Shown here piece after piece: positions 1 through 11,300 of a DNA stretch of 64,000 nucleotides (the first letter of the stretch is position 1; each line of letters starts with the position of its first letter). This DNA comes from Chloropicon primus (taxonomy: Eukaryota; Chlorophyta; Chloropicophyceae; Chloropicales; Chloropicaceae). The position numbers and the translations under genes are program-made. Below the pieces are notes generated by a model that made no database searches, was not told the origin of the DNA, and was given only the letters and a program-made list of their open reading frames with translations. The stretch is from positions 703,278 to 767,277 of the forward strand of contig CP060762.1 in the NCBI GenBank assembly GCA_023205875.1, in the 5' to 3' direction.

Positions 1-2185
1 CTCCACGGAGCTCAGGAGGTAGCTCACCATGAACCCCTTGCCCTTCACCTGGACCTTGCGAGGCTCCCACGAGAACCCGAGCTTGTCGCACACCAATTCG
101 TACGTGGACTGGGAGATCTGCATCCGACCCGGAACCCCCGTGGACTCCATCCTGCTCGCCGTGTTCACCGTGTCCCCGAACAAGCAAAACCTCGGCATCC
201 TACTTCCGACCACGCCGGAGCATACGTCCCCAGTGTGGATTCCGGCTCTCACTTGACAATTCTTGCCGTTCGGCATGACGAGCCTCCCGGCCGTCTCCAG
301 CGCCTCCTTCCCGAACTTCACGGCCGCAAATGCGCTGGCGCTGGCGTGAAGCTTGGAGTCGTCCTTGAAGCTCATGGTCGCCATCGCACTGCCCCTCTCC
401 TTCTTCCTCTTCTTCCAGGAGCCGGCGCTCGGCAGGCGGTCCAAGGACGGATGATCCCCCCCAGCATCGTCATCGCAGTCCTCGTCCTCCTCGACGACAT
501 CGAGGCCCGCGGCCACCATGAACGCGTCGCCAATGGTCTCCACCTTCCACAGGTTCGTGTCCCTGTCGACCAAGCCGTCGAACGCCGTGAAGAGGTTGTG
601 CAAGAAGGCCATGACCGAGTACGGCGGGCACTCGTTCGACATGCTTGTGAACCCGACGATGTCCGAGAAGAATATCGTCACCTCCTGGTGCATTCTCGCG
701 ACGGTGCGCCCGATGTTGTTGAAATCCATGCCTTGGTCCCCTTCCCCCTCTTGGCCGCAGCCTTCCTCGCCCCTGACCGAGGCGTCCCTGATCGAGGCGC
801 TCTCCTTGATGAGCTGCCTCGCGATGACTTTCGGGAAGATTTGACTGATCAAGGCCTCCTGCCTCTCCTTCTCCCGAAGCAGCAGCTCCTCCCGCTCCTT
901 TGCGCTCTTGATGGCGTGCTCCTGCTGCAAGTTGATGACTTCCCTGTCGCAGAACTGGTCCCTGCTCTTCTTGTCCTCGATGTACGACAGCGTGACGGTC
1001 AGCACGGCGACGGCCGTTATGTAGAACAACAGGCCGCACGTAGCGAAGTAGGCGTCCGCTTTGAGGGCCGCTGGATTCCCCCCGACTTCCTCATCGATGT
1101 TCAAGATGTAGTCGCTCGGCTCGACCATAAAGATGCTGCCGGCGATCTGACCCCACTGGAAAGCCAACATCCAGGCGCAGACCTCCAAGGCATAGTAAAA
1201 CGGCATCGCCGCAACGAGCACAGTGAAGTAGTAGCTCAGGAAAAAAAAGATGTTTTGCGCGATCCACCCATTCCTGCCGAAGAGGATCCTGAGCATGACG
1301 CCCACTGTCATCACGACCACCGAAATGGGGCTTCCTTGATACACTTCGTCCTCGTTCGATATGCCCATGTTGTCGGACGACATGTTGGGCATGGATTGGA
1401 CTGCGATGGGGGAGGGAAACGAGGTAGAGTAGAGTCAATTGAACCGCAATCCCACGCGCGAGCGCGAGGTCCAATCGTGTCTTACCAAATAAAGTGGAGA
1501 GGCTCAGAGCGAGCTGCGTGACGTGATACACGTGGTTCTTGCTCTCGTACGTCTTGGACTCGTACATGTATATGCAGATGAAGTACCCAATGATCAGCGG
1601 CGCGGCTGCCGTCACGGAATAACCCAGGCCTTTGAGCGCAGCGGTGCTTCCCAAGTACTCTGGGTCTCCGTCTTGGCTCGTTATCCCTTTGTAGATGGCC
1701 CAAAGCAGAGGCACAACGAGGGTGAGCAGCAGGGCGAGGGCGTAGGCCATGTATACCCTCGCCCGCTGCGTGGAGGCCAGACAACCCAAGTACTTTCTCT
1801 CGAGATTCCTGTCCTTGAAGGAGGACAGCCTGAACCGCTTGGGCTCCACGAACCTGGACCAGCGAATTGAGGAAAGGCGTCAGAAAGGAATGCAGTGCAG
1901 TGCAGGCTGCTGAGCACAAGACGACGATTGAGCTGACAGCCTCCATCTCTAGGGCCATGGACGAGCGCTCCTCCTCGTGCCTCTCCTCCTCTGTCTCTTG
2001 TCTCTGTCACACACCCACACACACGCACGCACGAACACACACACGCCCACGCCACAAGTTCCGTTCCATGGTGTCCCCACTCACGTTCCCTTGTCAAAAT
2101 CGATGTTCTCCTTGAAGTCGTAATCCTCCTTGTGCATGCACCGAAGGCAGCACGGAAGCTGCTTGACCAGATTCACAAACGCCAT
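1..2185 (-). CDS. Membrane-bound class III nucleotide (guanylyl) cyclase, 3' end missing
   Basis: Exons by splice reading: 2185-2085, 1853-1486, 1400 to beyond base 1, so the C terminus is cut by the window edge. The N-terminal third has about six hydrophobic segments. A charged helix follows, then a class III cyclase domain. Its first metal-binding aspartate is in FFSDIVGFT (near base 690), the second in KVETIGDAFMV (near 560). The purine-selecting pair is Glu (KVETIGD) and Cys (RFCLFGDTVN, near 180), the guanylyl-cyclase combination, so cGMP synthesis is the likelier activity. An acidic then basic insert of about 50 residues (bases ~330-510) interrupts the catalytic domain after the second Asp. 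The start at 2185 is the first Met that gives a clean splice into exon 2. Domain and specificity motifs are seen directly; the activity is inferred from the family. Confidence 0.85.
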
Positions 2186-2383
2186 CTCAAGACACGCTTC
2201 CGACTCCGACACAACCCACCAGGTTTGTCCACCGTCCGTCGCGTTCGGTACCCGGTCAACCGAAACCCCGCCCCATCGCCCTCGTCCTCGTCGTCGTCGT
2301 CCTCGTCGTCGTCGTCCTCGTCCTCGTCGTGGTGGTGGCGGGAAAGTGACACTTTCCGTTACGTAAAAAATTCGCGGGAAGCG

Positions 2384-4223
2384 ATGGCGAAGGCGGCGGA
2401 GGCGATGGCGATGGAGGACGAGGACAAGGGAGGGCAAGGGATGGCTCTGGAGGTGGAGGGTGGGGACCTCGAGCCGCAGGGGGAAGGGATGAAACCCTTG
2501 TCGTGCGCGAAACTTGTGGGGGCTTGGCTCTGGGAGGTGGGTGGTTCGGCCAAGGAAGGAAAACGAGGGGAATGGGAATGGGAATGGGAGGGGGTTGGGT
2601 TGCGGGACGAGCTGAGCTGACTTTTGTTTTCTTCTCGCTCGCGACGGCAGAACATGGGCATTGCGTTTGACTCCGGTCACTTTAACAAGAAAGATCCCTT
2701 CTGGATCAAGGAGAAGGGGGTGAGTGAGCCACATCTACATCTTCGTCCATCTTCCGCCGTCGTCTTCCTGTCGAACACGCTCGTAGCAGTCGCCAGGCAG
2801 TTGTGCTGACTGAGGCCCACGATGGCGTCCTCGACCTCTGCAGTCCAACTGGTTCACCGAAATCCGAGCAGGCTTGGTGACGTTTCTCACGATGTCGTAC
2901 ATATTGCCGGCGAACGCGGCTATCATGGCCATTGCCATGGGCCAGGACAAGAGGGGCGATCTTGTGATAGCAACCGCGTTGGTCAGTGCCGTCGCGTCGG
3001 TCCTGATGGGCCTCATGGCGAACTTTCCCCTGGGTGTGGCCCCGGGGATGGGCCTGAACGCGTACTTTGTCTTCACGGTCGTCCTCCAAAAAGGTTTGAG
3101 CTGGCAGGAGGCCCTGACCGCGGTGTTCGTCTCGGGCTGGCTGTTCTTGGTCACAACGGTCCTCGGGCTGAGGTGGTTCATGCTCAAGCTGATCCCTCAC
3201 GGAGTTCAGCTCGCCCTGAGCGCGGGGATCGGCTTGTTCCTGGCCTTCTTGGGCACCCAGGCGGGGGGAGGCATGGGCATCATCGTGGGCGACGAGGCCA
3301 CGCTCGTGAGGCTGAACGAGCCCTTGTCCGTGGAGGGGAACTACGACGCTCACAAGATGTGGATCTCGGCGCTAGTCTTCACGGTCACCGTGGTGATGAT
3401 GGCCATGAACGTCAAGGGAGCTCCGCTTGTTGGAATCATTTTCGGCACGATCATCGCCTGGTCCGAGTGCTGGGCTCAAGGTCCCACGAGCAGCGTGCTG
3501 CTTTACCCCTTCGGTTCCTGTAGCGACGTCGCCGCGAACGGGCTCAATGGCACGGAGTGCTTCTGCTACGCCCCGGAGAAGGTCGTTGACGTGCCTCGAG
3601 TGGCGACCGCGGGGAAGCTCAGCTTCGACATCTTGGAGAAGAAACAATTTTGGATTTCGGTCGTCACCTTCTACTTCAACGACCTGCTGGGTTGCGCCGG
3701 CACCCTGATTGCTGTGACGAGGAAGGCTAGCATCATGGACAGGCACGGCAACATCCCAAAACGCCAGGCCAACGCAGCATTCGTGGCGGACAGCGTGTCC
3801 ACAATATTGGGAAGTGTGCTGGGCACGAGTACGGTCACGACGTACATCGAGTCCGCTGCAGGGATCGTGGACGGCGGACGGACCGGTGTCGTGGCAATTG
3901 TGGTCGGGATCTGCTTCAGCCTTTCGATCCCGTTCGCACCCCTCTTGAGCAACATCCCCGATTTGGCGACAGGGCCAATCGTCGTGATTGTTGGTGCAAT
4001 GATGATGACCAGCGTCGAAGGCTTTGAGTGGAGCAATGTGGAAGACGGCCTTCCCGCCTTCCTGACCCTTCTGCTAATACCTCTGACCTTCAACATCGCC
4101 TATGGGATCATCGCGGGCACCATATTTTGGTTCATCATACAAATCTTCCTCATTCCCTACAGGCTGGTCAAGAAGGAAGACCCTCTCAAGAGGCTGAAGA
4201 GCATCGTCATGACTAAGCCGTAA
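2384..4223 (+). CDS. AZG: AZG/AzgA-type purine (adenine-guanine) permease
   Basis: Exons 2384-2536, 2651-2719 and 2844-4223, giving about 533 residues. This is a polytopic nucleobase:cation symporter of the NCS2/AzgA group, which imports adenine and guanine in plants, fungi and bacteria. Seen motifs are TFLTMSYILPANAA at the first membrane helix, APGMGLNAYFVF, a TSTVTTYIESAAGI stretch with a following GGRTG, and many hydrophobic helices. Exon 3 alone encodes nearly the whole transporter and ends at TAA 4221-4223. Exon 2 (23 codons) matches the family's short soluble N-terminal segment ahead of WFTEIRAG. Exon 1 and the ATG at 2384 are the least certain part; the donor GAG|GTGGGT keeps phase 0. 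The first intron carries short GGGAAT repeats. It is divergent from the cyclase gene with about 200 bp between starts. Confidence 0.88.
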
Positions 4224-4446
4224 TAATCCAGAAGGATCGTTCATTTTTTCATGACAACCCCACCAAGCCCGGGATCAGCCTTCGCAATGCGATCACGCCG
4301 ACCCTGATCCTCCCACTGACCGCCCCCACCCCGCCTCAAACCCTCCAATGGCTTGCTTGGTATCGGTGTCCCCCCTGCTTTCCCTCCTCTCCTCCCTCTC
4401 TCCAGAGGTAACTGATAACCGCCCGAGGAGAGAAGCAGAAGCCGCG

Positions 4447-5342
4447 ATGTTCGCAAACGCAACACGATCGACATCGACGGCGAGGTATGGCGCGAGCGGG
4501 AGTGGGAGGACGAGCGGGAGGGCGCCAAGGCGCTTCGTCAGACGCCTCGGCGCCTCCCCGGCGGCGACCACGGAGGGCGCGACCAGCTCGGAAAGGCTTC
4601 TCCGATTGGTCCTAAAAGTCTATGAAACAGTAGCAGGATCTGACCGCGGGTTCTCCTACAGGAACAACGCGGACAAGAGGAGAAGCGTCGTCGAAGCCGT
4701 CGACGACCTCCTCCGTAGCTCACCTGGCGACAGGTGCACCGTGGACTCCGGGCTGTGGAGGCTCGTGTACTCCACAAACTTTGGTTCGGACGAGATCACC
4801 AGGGTACGTCGTTTTGGATTATTCCTCGGTCCGCTTCCCCTCTCCTGACGCCGTCTCTTCTTTTCGCTTCAGGGAGGGACAAGCTCGCAGCCTCCGGGGC
4901 TGGGGCAAGTTTACCAGAGGGTGGACAGGGAGCGTTCTCAATTGGATAACTTAGTCGAGGTTTCCCTCCCCCTCGTGGGAACGAAGGTGACGCTTTGCTT
5001 GCAGCACGAGTTGCGTATCGTAGAGAGTGTCCAGGGCGGGGAAGAGTTCGTCATTACATTTTCAGGTGAGTCAGACGATCGCCCTTTGATCGACTCTGGC
5101 TAACATCCGTGTGTGTGTGCGTGTGTGTGTGTGTGTGTGTGGTCGGCGCAGGCACCAAGGTTTCAGGCGGGGGAATCGAAGTTCCAACGCTGCCGAACGT
5201 GCTTCAGATGTTGCCCGACTCCCTCAGGCCTCAGCAAGAGTTGTCCAGTGCATCCTTCGAGAACGTCTTCTCTGAGGAGGGCCTCAGGATCAGCAAGGGG
5301 GATAGGGGCGAGCTTCGCATCTATTGCAAAGAGGAGCCATGA
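4447..5342 (+). CDS. Plastid lipid-associated protein / fibrillin (PAP_fibrillin domain)
   Basis: Exons 4447-4803, 4873-5065 and 5152-5342, about 246 residues. The first ~45 residues are rich in Arg, Ser and Ala without acidic residues, as in a chloroplast transit peptide. The mature part follows the PAP/fibrillin pattern: an early helix, DSGLWRLVYSTNF, then a lipocalin-like beta region (GLGQVYQRVD, GTKVTLCLQHELRI) and a C-terminal LRISKGDRGELRIY strand. Fibrillins bind lipids or prenylquinones at thylakoids and plastoglobules. The second intron is nearly all GT dinucleotide repeat (5109-5142) before the acceptor. An in-frame ATG also exists at 4348, but 4447 gives a typical transit peptide. 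The subfamily cannot be assigned from sequence alone. Confidence 0.85.
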
Positions 5343-5737
5343 GCGTCAGTGGTGTGTGTGTAATTTTATGGGCCTCCGCAGCCACCGTGCGGCAAAATCC
5401 ATCGCTGATATTCCTTCATTCGGTGCAGTCACCCTTTGAGCATTCCTCCCGAGCATCCCTTCCAATCCACCGTTTCCTTGCTGCCTCCCCGCCCTTGCAT
5501 CCGAGCAGGAAAGCGAGCGAGCGAGATCCCGACATCCAAAATCAAGATCCATCAAGAGAGAGCGAGAGTTATCAGTGTGGATTGGAGTCCTCCTCTCCCT
5601 CCCCTTTGTACCTCCTCCTCCTGCCCCATCCATCCATCCATCATCCACCCCTGATCCTCGAGCAGCAGGGGAGAGAGAGAGAGAGAGACGGGTTCGTCTT
5701 GGAGCGCGCGCTTTTGCTTTGGGAGGAGAGGAGAGGT
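5343..5737. other. Intergenic, 3' UTR of fibrillin gene and 5' flank of the next gene
   Basis: No coding exon is supported. It holds CT-rich and GAGA tracts, including a GA run at about 5667-5688, typical of promoter-proximal low-complexity sequence in this window. Confidence 0.5.
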
Positions 5738-6830
5738 ATGGTGTTGCTGGGTTTGGCGAAATGGTTGGCCGGGGTATCGACAGTAGCCTGTGATGGGAAT
5801 GGTACGGCCGCGGCGTCCGTCAAGAAGACCGGAGCGAACGAGGACTCCGCGGGAAGCTCTTTCTTCCTCTACGGTGCTGCGGCTGCGAGTACCTTGGCCC
5901 TGGCGATCACGGCGGGTTACCACTATTATAGTGAAGCGGAGGAGGGATCAGAAGGCTTGGGGCAGGATGCCAAGAACAAGGCGGAGGAGGAGGCCGGAGC
6001 GGAGCAGGCCCTCCTGCAAGCAAGGGAAAGCCTTCACATGGAGTGGACGCAAACCAATGAACTCCACAAGGCGAGCAACGGGCAACTTGGTTTCGAGGCT
6101 TGGTACGTGTTGGATCCGGATTCCTCCTACCACGAATCCATTTCTCGCCGCAATGTCCCGCCCCGTTCTTCGCTTCCTCTTTCTGGACCACCTGCTGCTC
6201 TCTCAGGGCCAGGGGCTCACTGATCACGAATATACTAATGCTATCCTTTGGTTTCGTCCTGCGCTTGCTCATCGCAGGTGGACAGCTGCTGACGGGAACT
6301 CCAAGAAGGCTCTTTTGCAGAGCGCTCGGGACTTGATGCGCCAGCGCTTGCTGGAGCACCAACCGGATGCTGCGGTGGCTTTGGACGTCCTTTGTCCTGA
6401 AATAGGTGATGCCAGGTGAGTCCCACGACGAGTCTCGCCTCCTGTCTCGGTCAGGGTGGGGTGGGGTAGAGGGGAAATTGCACGGGGCTCGACACTGAAC
6501 AACGCTTCTCTCTCTCTCTCTCTCTCTCTCTCTTGCGCGTGGACCAGGTTGGATAGGCTGATTCGGGGGAACGCGCTGGTGGCACTGATAAAGCTGAGGA
6601 TAACACAAATCGACGCGGTGAGGAAACACGACGTGAGCTTTGTGCAGGAGAACTTGGCGCAGCAGAATCTGGACGGGAAGATCCAAGGAATTGATGCCGT
6701 TGAGGTCTTGTGCGACAACAGGCAGCTTCTGATGATGACCTTCTTGTGCGATGTGCTCATCCTTTGCAGGCACATGGGGAACTTTCCGAAGATGCTCTCG
6801 GAAGAGTCCAAGCATGAAGCTCAGCAGTGA
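5738..6830 (+). CDS. Unrecognised protein with one predicted membrane segment
   Basis: Exons 5738-6102, 6278-6415 and 6548-6830, about 261 residues. All three joins keep frame with GT-AG ends; a CT repeat precedes the last acceptor. The N terminus has a short hydrophobic stretch. At about residues 45-68 there is an Ala-rich membrane helix (FFLYGAAAASTLALAITAGY) followed by an acidic, coiled region. The C-terminal two thirds are predicted alpha-helical with a repeated leucine pattern (RLDRLIRGNALVALIKLRI) and a final helix containing LLMMTFLCDVLILC. I do not recognise a family. A membrane-tethered helical protein of plastid, mitochondrion or ER would fit equally well. Confidence 0.65.
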
Positions 6831-6949
6831 GCCAGCCGATTAGTCAGTCAAGTTTTTTTTGAGTTTACAGAAAATATTTACACAAACGAATTTACAATCC
6901 ATCCACAAAAATACATACAACAGTTAGGAAGACACGCGCGCGTGGCCGT

Positions 6950-8208
6950 TCACTCGCGCTTGAGCTTGGCCTTCTGGGATCTCAGGAACTCCGCCGTGGC
7001 CCTCTTCATTCTCTGGCCCTTGTGCAGCATGTCCCTGTTCGCCTTCTCGATCCTTTCGAACCTGTCCGCCGCAAACCTGCCGAGGGAGCGAGCGGACGTC
7101 CTCAGCCTCGCGTGGATTTGGCTCCCGTCGAACCTCTGCCTGTACGACAGGATCTGGTTCCTCATTCTCGCTCCGAGCTTCTTGCCCCTCTGCTTGCCCA
7201 CTTGGTAGGACTTGGTCATGATCCTGCTCATGGTGGGCCACGCTTTCACCCGCTTGCTCTTCCTGCTGCGGTGAACTTGGAAGCTGTACTTGAGCCTCCG
7301 CCTCTTCACAGACTTCCACCAGGCCAGCAGCCAATACATGTTCATCAAGAAGGACAAGGTGCAGACCTTCCAGTACCAGCCTAGGTTGTCGTCCTTCCTC
7401 CACAGGAACAAGTTGTACTGCACGTAAAGGTGAAAGATGATCCTCGTGACGATGAAGCTCAGGCCAAAGGCGAAGTCGAAGCCTCGATCAAAACTCCCGA
7501 GTCTCCCGACCCCGAGAATGAGCGTGGGAAGCTCCTCGACCAGAGTCATCGCCAAAAGGTTGGTCCTGTTCTCCACCACCAGGTGGATGGACAGAGCCAA
7601 GTAGGACACGTGGTGCACGTACCCCATGACGAGAGACACTTGCTTCCTGTAGTCCAGGCTTCCCACCACCAGTTCGCAGGCCAAGTACGCCATGAAGAAC
7701 AGCGTGCAGAACCTGCTCGACCTCGAGCCTCCGGCTACAAAGCCGTACTCCCACTGGTTGTTGACGATCCGGAACAGGGACCGGAAGGACAGCAGCGGGG
7801 TCACCACGGAGTTCAGGCACGTCAGCACCCAGCAGCGCTGCTTCGGCGTTTTGTAGAGCGACCTCCTCGCTGCAAAGTACAGGATGAGGAGGACGGCGCA
7901 CGAGCAAAGAAAGCTCACGAGGTCCCACAGGGACAGGCACAACCTCTCCCCCTCGCTGCATCCCACGTCCTCGTACGGGTCGAAGTACTTCCTCCTCGTC
8001 CACTCGTCTTCCACTTGAGTCCTAGTCGCAGCCAAACCAAAACAAACCAAAACGCACGACACGACGTCGTCCGCGCGTCAGTCAATGACAAAGGGGATGG
8101 GGATGGAGCGAGGCGCTTGGGGATGAGAGCTTACCTCGGGGTGAAGAGAGCCTTGAGGGACTCCCTTGCCGCCCCCACGGCCGCTGTCGTGGCCGCTTTC
8201 ACCGTCAT
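6950..8208 (-). CDS. TLC-domain-like multi-pass membrane protein
   Basis: Exons 8208-8135 and 8021-6950, about 381 residues. Exon 1 gives a short Ala-rich N terminus; the AG|G join restores an Arg codon. The protein has about seven hydrophobic helices. A conserved-looking stretch GYVHHVSYLALSIHLV followed by LVEELPTLILGVGRL resembles the His-containing core of TLC (TRAM-LAG1-CLN8) proteins, which act on lipids or ceramides or sense membrane composition in the ER. After the last helix there is a basic, cytosolic-looking tail of about 95 residues rich in Arg and Lys. No specific function can be assigned. Both this start and the left-hand receptor gene end lie within about 170 bp. Confidence 0.7.
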
Positions 8209-8380
8209 GAGCCGCCCATCGTGGTCATCACCCAACTCGGTTTTGATCCGCTTGGGAACTCGACTCGCTGAGAGCTGATCAGCAGGGGATGGGGGGAACA
8301 CGGACGAGGAGCAAGGAGGAGGAAGGAGGTGTTCCGGATGTATTTTTGTTGTATGTTACAATGTGTATGTTGGGATGGTA

Positions 8381-11300
8381 TTACATGGAGGAGAGTTGCC
8401 CAGTCAAAGAGGATGCAGTTGTAGTTTCGTCCTGGATCTTGGCCTCGATGGACTTCAACTCCTCCTGGAGCTGGTCCTTCTTCAACAGCATTTTCTTCAA
8501 TGCGGCGTTCTGGAGCACGCCCAAGGTGCTCACGTGACCTTGGTTGATCCAACTGTTCGTATGGGCCCTCTTGATGGGGTCCTCGTTCCCCTGGTGGCCC
8601 GAGTGTTTTGTGTGCGAGTACTCGGACAAGGAAAGAGCCCACTTCAGGTCCTCCTTCTTGGTGAAGGACAAGAGCAGCCTCCTTGGGATATCCAAGATTT
8701 TGGAGAGGGAGTAAGGAGGCGATCCCGCATCACCATCCTCGGCCGAGCCGTCGTTGCCACCGCCCTCCTCCACCAACTCCGCGATCCAAGGCAAGCATTG
8801 CGTCTTTCTGATCTCCAGCAGGCGCTGAAGATTCTCGCGGGTCGTGCTCCCCAGGGCCTCGAACAGCAGAGACCTCGGGAGGAGGAGAAGCTCTTCGACG
8901 CTCGCCAAGTTGTCCCCACAGAGCTCGGACATCCAAATGAGGTGCTTCTCTTCGACCGCGACCGCGACGTCCACAAAGGCGATCATCTCCTCCTCCGGGC
9001 GAGAGGCCAGGAGTTCCGCGAGCATATCGAAGAGGTGCAAGGGGTCCTGGTGCGGGACGCTCAGGGAGACTTTCTTCCATGACAGCAGCATGGCGCGCGG
9101 CCTGTCCAAAACATCTTGGAGAGTCTTGCTCTGCAAGATGTCGGCAAAAAAGCGGCTGAACCTTTCATCACTCTCGTCGTGCAGGGCGAGCAACTTCAAA
9201 AGCTCGTCCTCGGTGTCGACCTCATCCAAGATCTCCCTTGATATTCCCCGAATCATGGCAAAGTAGTCGCACTTTGCGTCGATGACGGACGACGGAGAGG
9301 ATTTGGTGCTGACCACTTCATCCAGCAGGAGCGGAATTTGCGTCTCCTCCAGCTCAACAACGAGGCGGGCGTCCTCGATGGACTCCACGTGGCGCCCAAG
9401 TCTTGTTGGGAACCGCTCCACCGACCCGATGTCAGCTTTCAGCTCCTCAAGCATCACCAACAACTCATTGTCATGCTTCGCGATCTGGTAAAAGGCGTCG
9501 CTCGTAAAGATTCGCCTCGAGATGTGTTCGAGTTGGCCAATCCTCAAGATCTCGTCCAACTGGACGCACTGGGGTTCGCTCATCATAAGCTCTTCCACGA
9601 GGGCGAGAGGGAGGCCGCACTCGATCAATCCCTCGAGATGCTCTTTCTTTTCAACTTTCTCCAGCAACGCCCCGAGGGCAAGAATGTCTTGCAGGGAGAT
9701 CTCGTCATTGGATTGGAGGACTTGCTCACTCAGCTCCCTGACCTCGGGCTTTAGTCTCGCCACTGCGGCCAAATCCTTCTCCGTCTCTGCCTGCTGAACA
9801 AAGGTGCTCGGAATGTCCTGCAAGTCCTCCAGCTTGGACCCGGCCGCCATCAACGAACTCATCCAGTTCAGCAAAAGGATGTGGCCAGGCGGTCGCAACC
9901 AGTAAGTCCGCATGATTCCTTTGCCCTTCACATTGGCCTCCCCCCTGTACTGGGTCTGCAGAGCTGGGTCTTGGATTTCCAACCTTTTCTTCGTTTGGCT
10001 TGATATCTGGATCATTCCCGATTGGCTGGTGCTCTCCATCCGGCTCGCAACGTTTACGGAGTCTCCGAACAGGGTATATCTGGGATTCAAATCTCCTACG
10101 ACGCTCGCCACGACAGGCCCCGAATGGATCCCCAACCTGATGTTGATGTAACCAAAGGATTCGTCGAGGGTGGACACTTGGATCGTTCCTGCCACCTCGA
10201 CCATTTCAAGGGCCATCCTGCAGACTCTTGCGGCGTGATCGCTTTGGGCCGCCGGCACTCCTCCTACAACCATGTAAGCGTCCCCGATGGTCTCCACCTT
10301 GAAGAGATTGTGCCTTCTCGTAAGGGCGTCAAAGGCGCTGTAAAGCCTGTCCAGCATCGACATGACCTCCTTCGGAGCAAACGCCGACGAGATCGTCGTG
10401 TAGCCCACGATGTCGGAAAACAGAATGCTGACATCTTCAAAGTGTTCCGGCTCGACTGGCCTTCCCTCTTGCAGCGCAAGGGCGACGTGCTCCGGGAGCA
10501 TCTTGTTCACCAACTGGACGGACCGGTGCAAAGCTCCACCGCCAGAGCGACTCTTTGGGTTCTGGTCCAACCAGGTCTGGAGCTGACCCAAAATTGACCC
10601 AAAATCTGGTCGGTCCTCGGGATTTTGCGACCAGCACTTTTCCATCAGAACCTGCATCGGGGCAGGGCAGCTTCCGGGCAAAGGAGGTCTAAGACTGCCG
10701 TCCTTGATCCCGTCCAGGACGCTCTCCTCGTCGAAGCCATCGTAAACGTCCGTCCTGGAGAAGGTCTCCCACATTAAGATTCCAAAGCTATAAATGTCGC
10801 TCTTTGTCGTGTTGGGCTCCCCCACAAGAACCTCTGGCGCGCACCAATAGGGAGTTCCGATGCGGTTGCTCTCGCCCATGGCATCAAGAATTAAGGAATG
10901 CCCAAAGTCTCCCACTTTCACCGTCCATCGATCATCCAGAAGCATGTTCTTGCTCTTGATGTCGGCGTGAATGATTGGCGGCTTCTGGTTGTGGAGAAAG
11001 GCCATTCCCTTTGCCACCTCGTGCAAGAAGGTAACCTGCTGCACTTGGTCTAGGATAACCGTCGGGTTCATCAAGGTGTCCCACAAGGTGCCCCGAGACA
11101 TGTACTCACTGACGATATAAATCGAGTCCAAGGGATGCTCACCAAGAAGCGAATCTTCTGTGTGCATGGAAGGAAAGCTGCCCGTGCTCCCATGGGCGCT
11201 CCCATTCACCTCTCTCGACTTCGATCTCGCACTGAGGGACGACATGCTGCCCCACGTCCTCGTTCTCTTCTTTTCGAGGCCGATGAACGCCCCCATAAAT

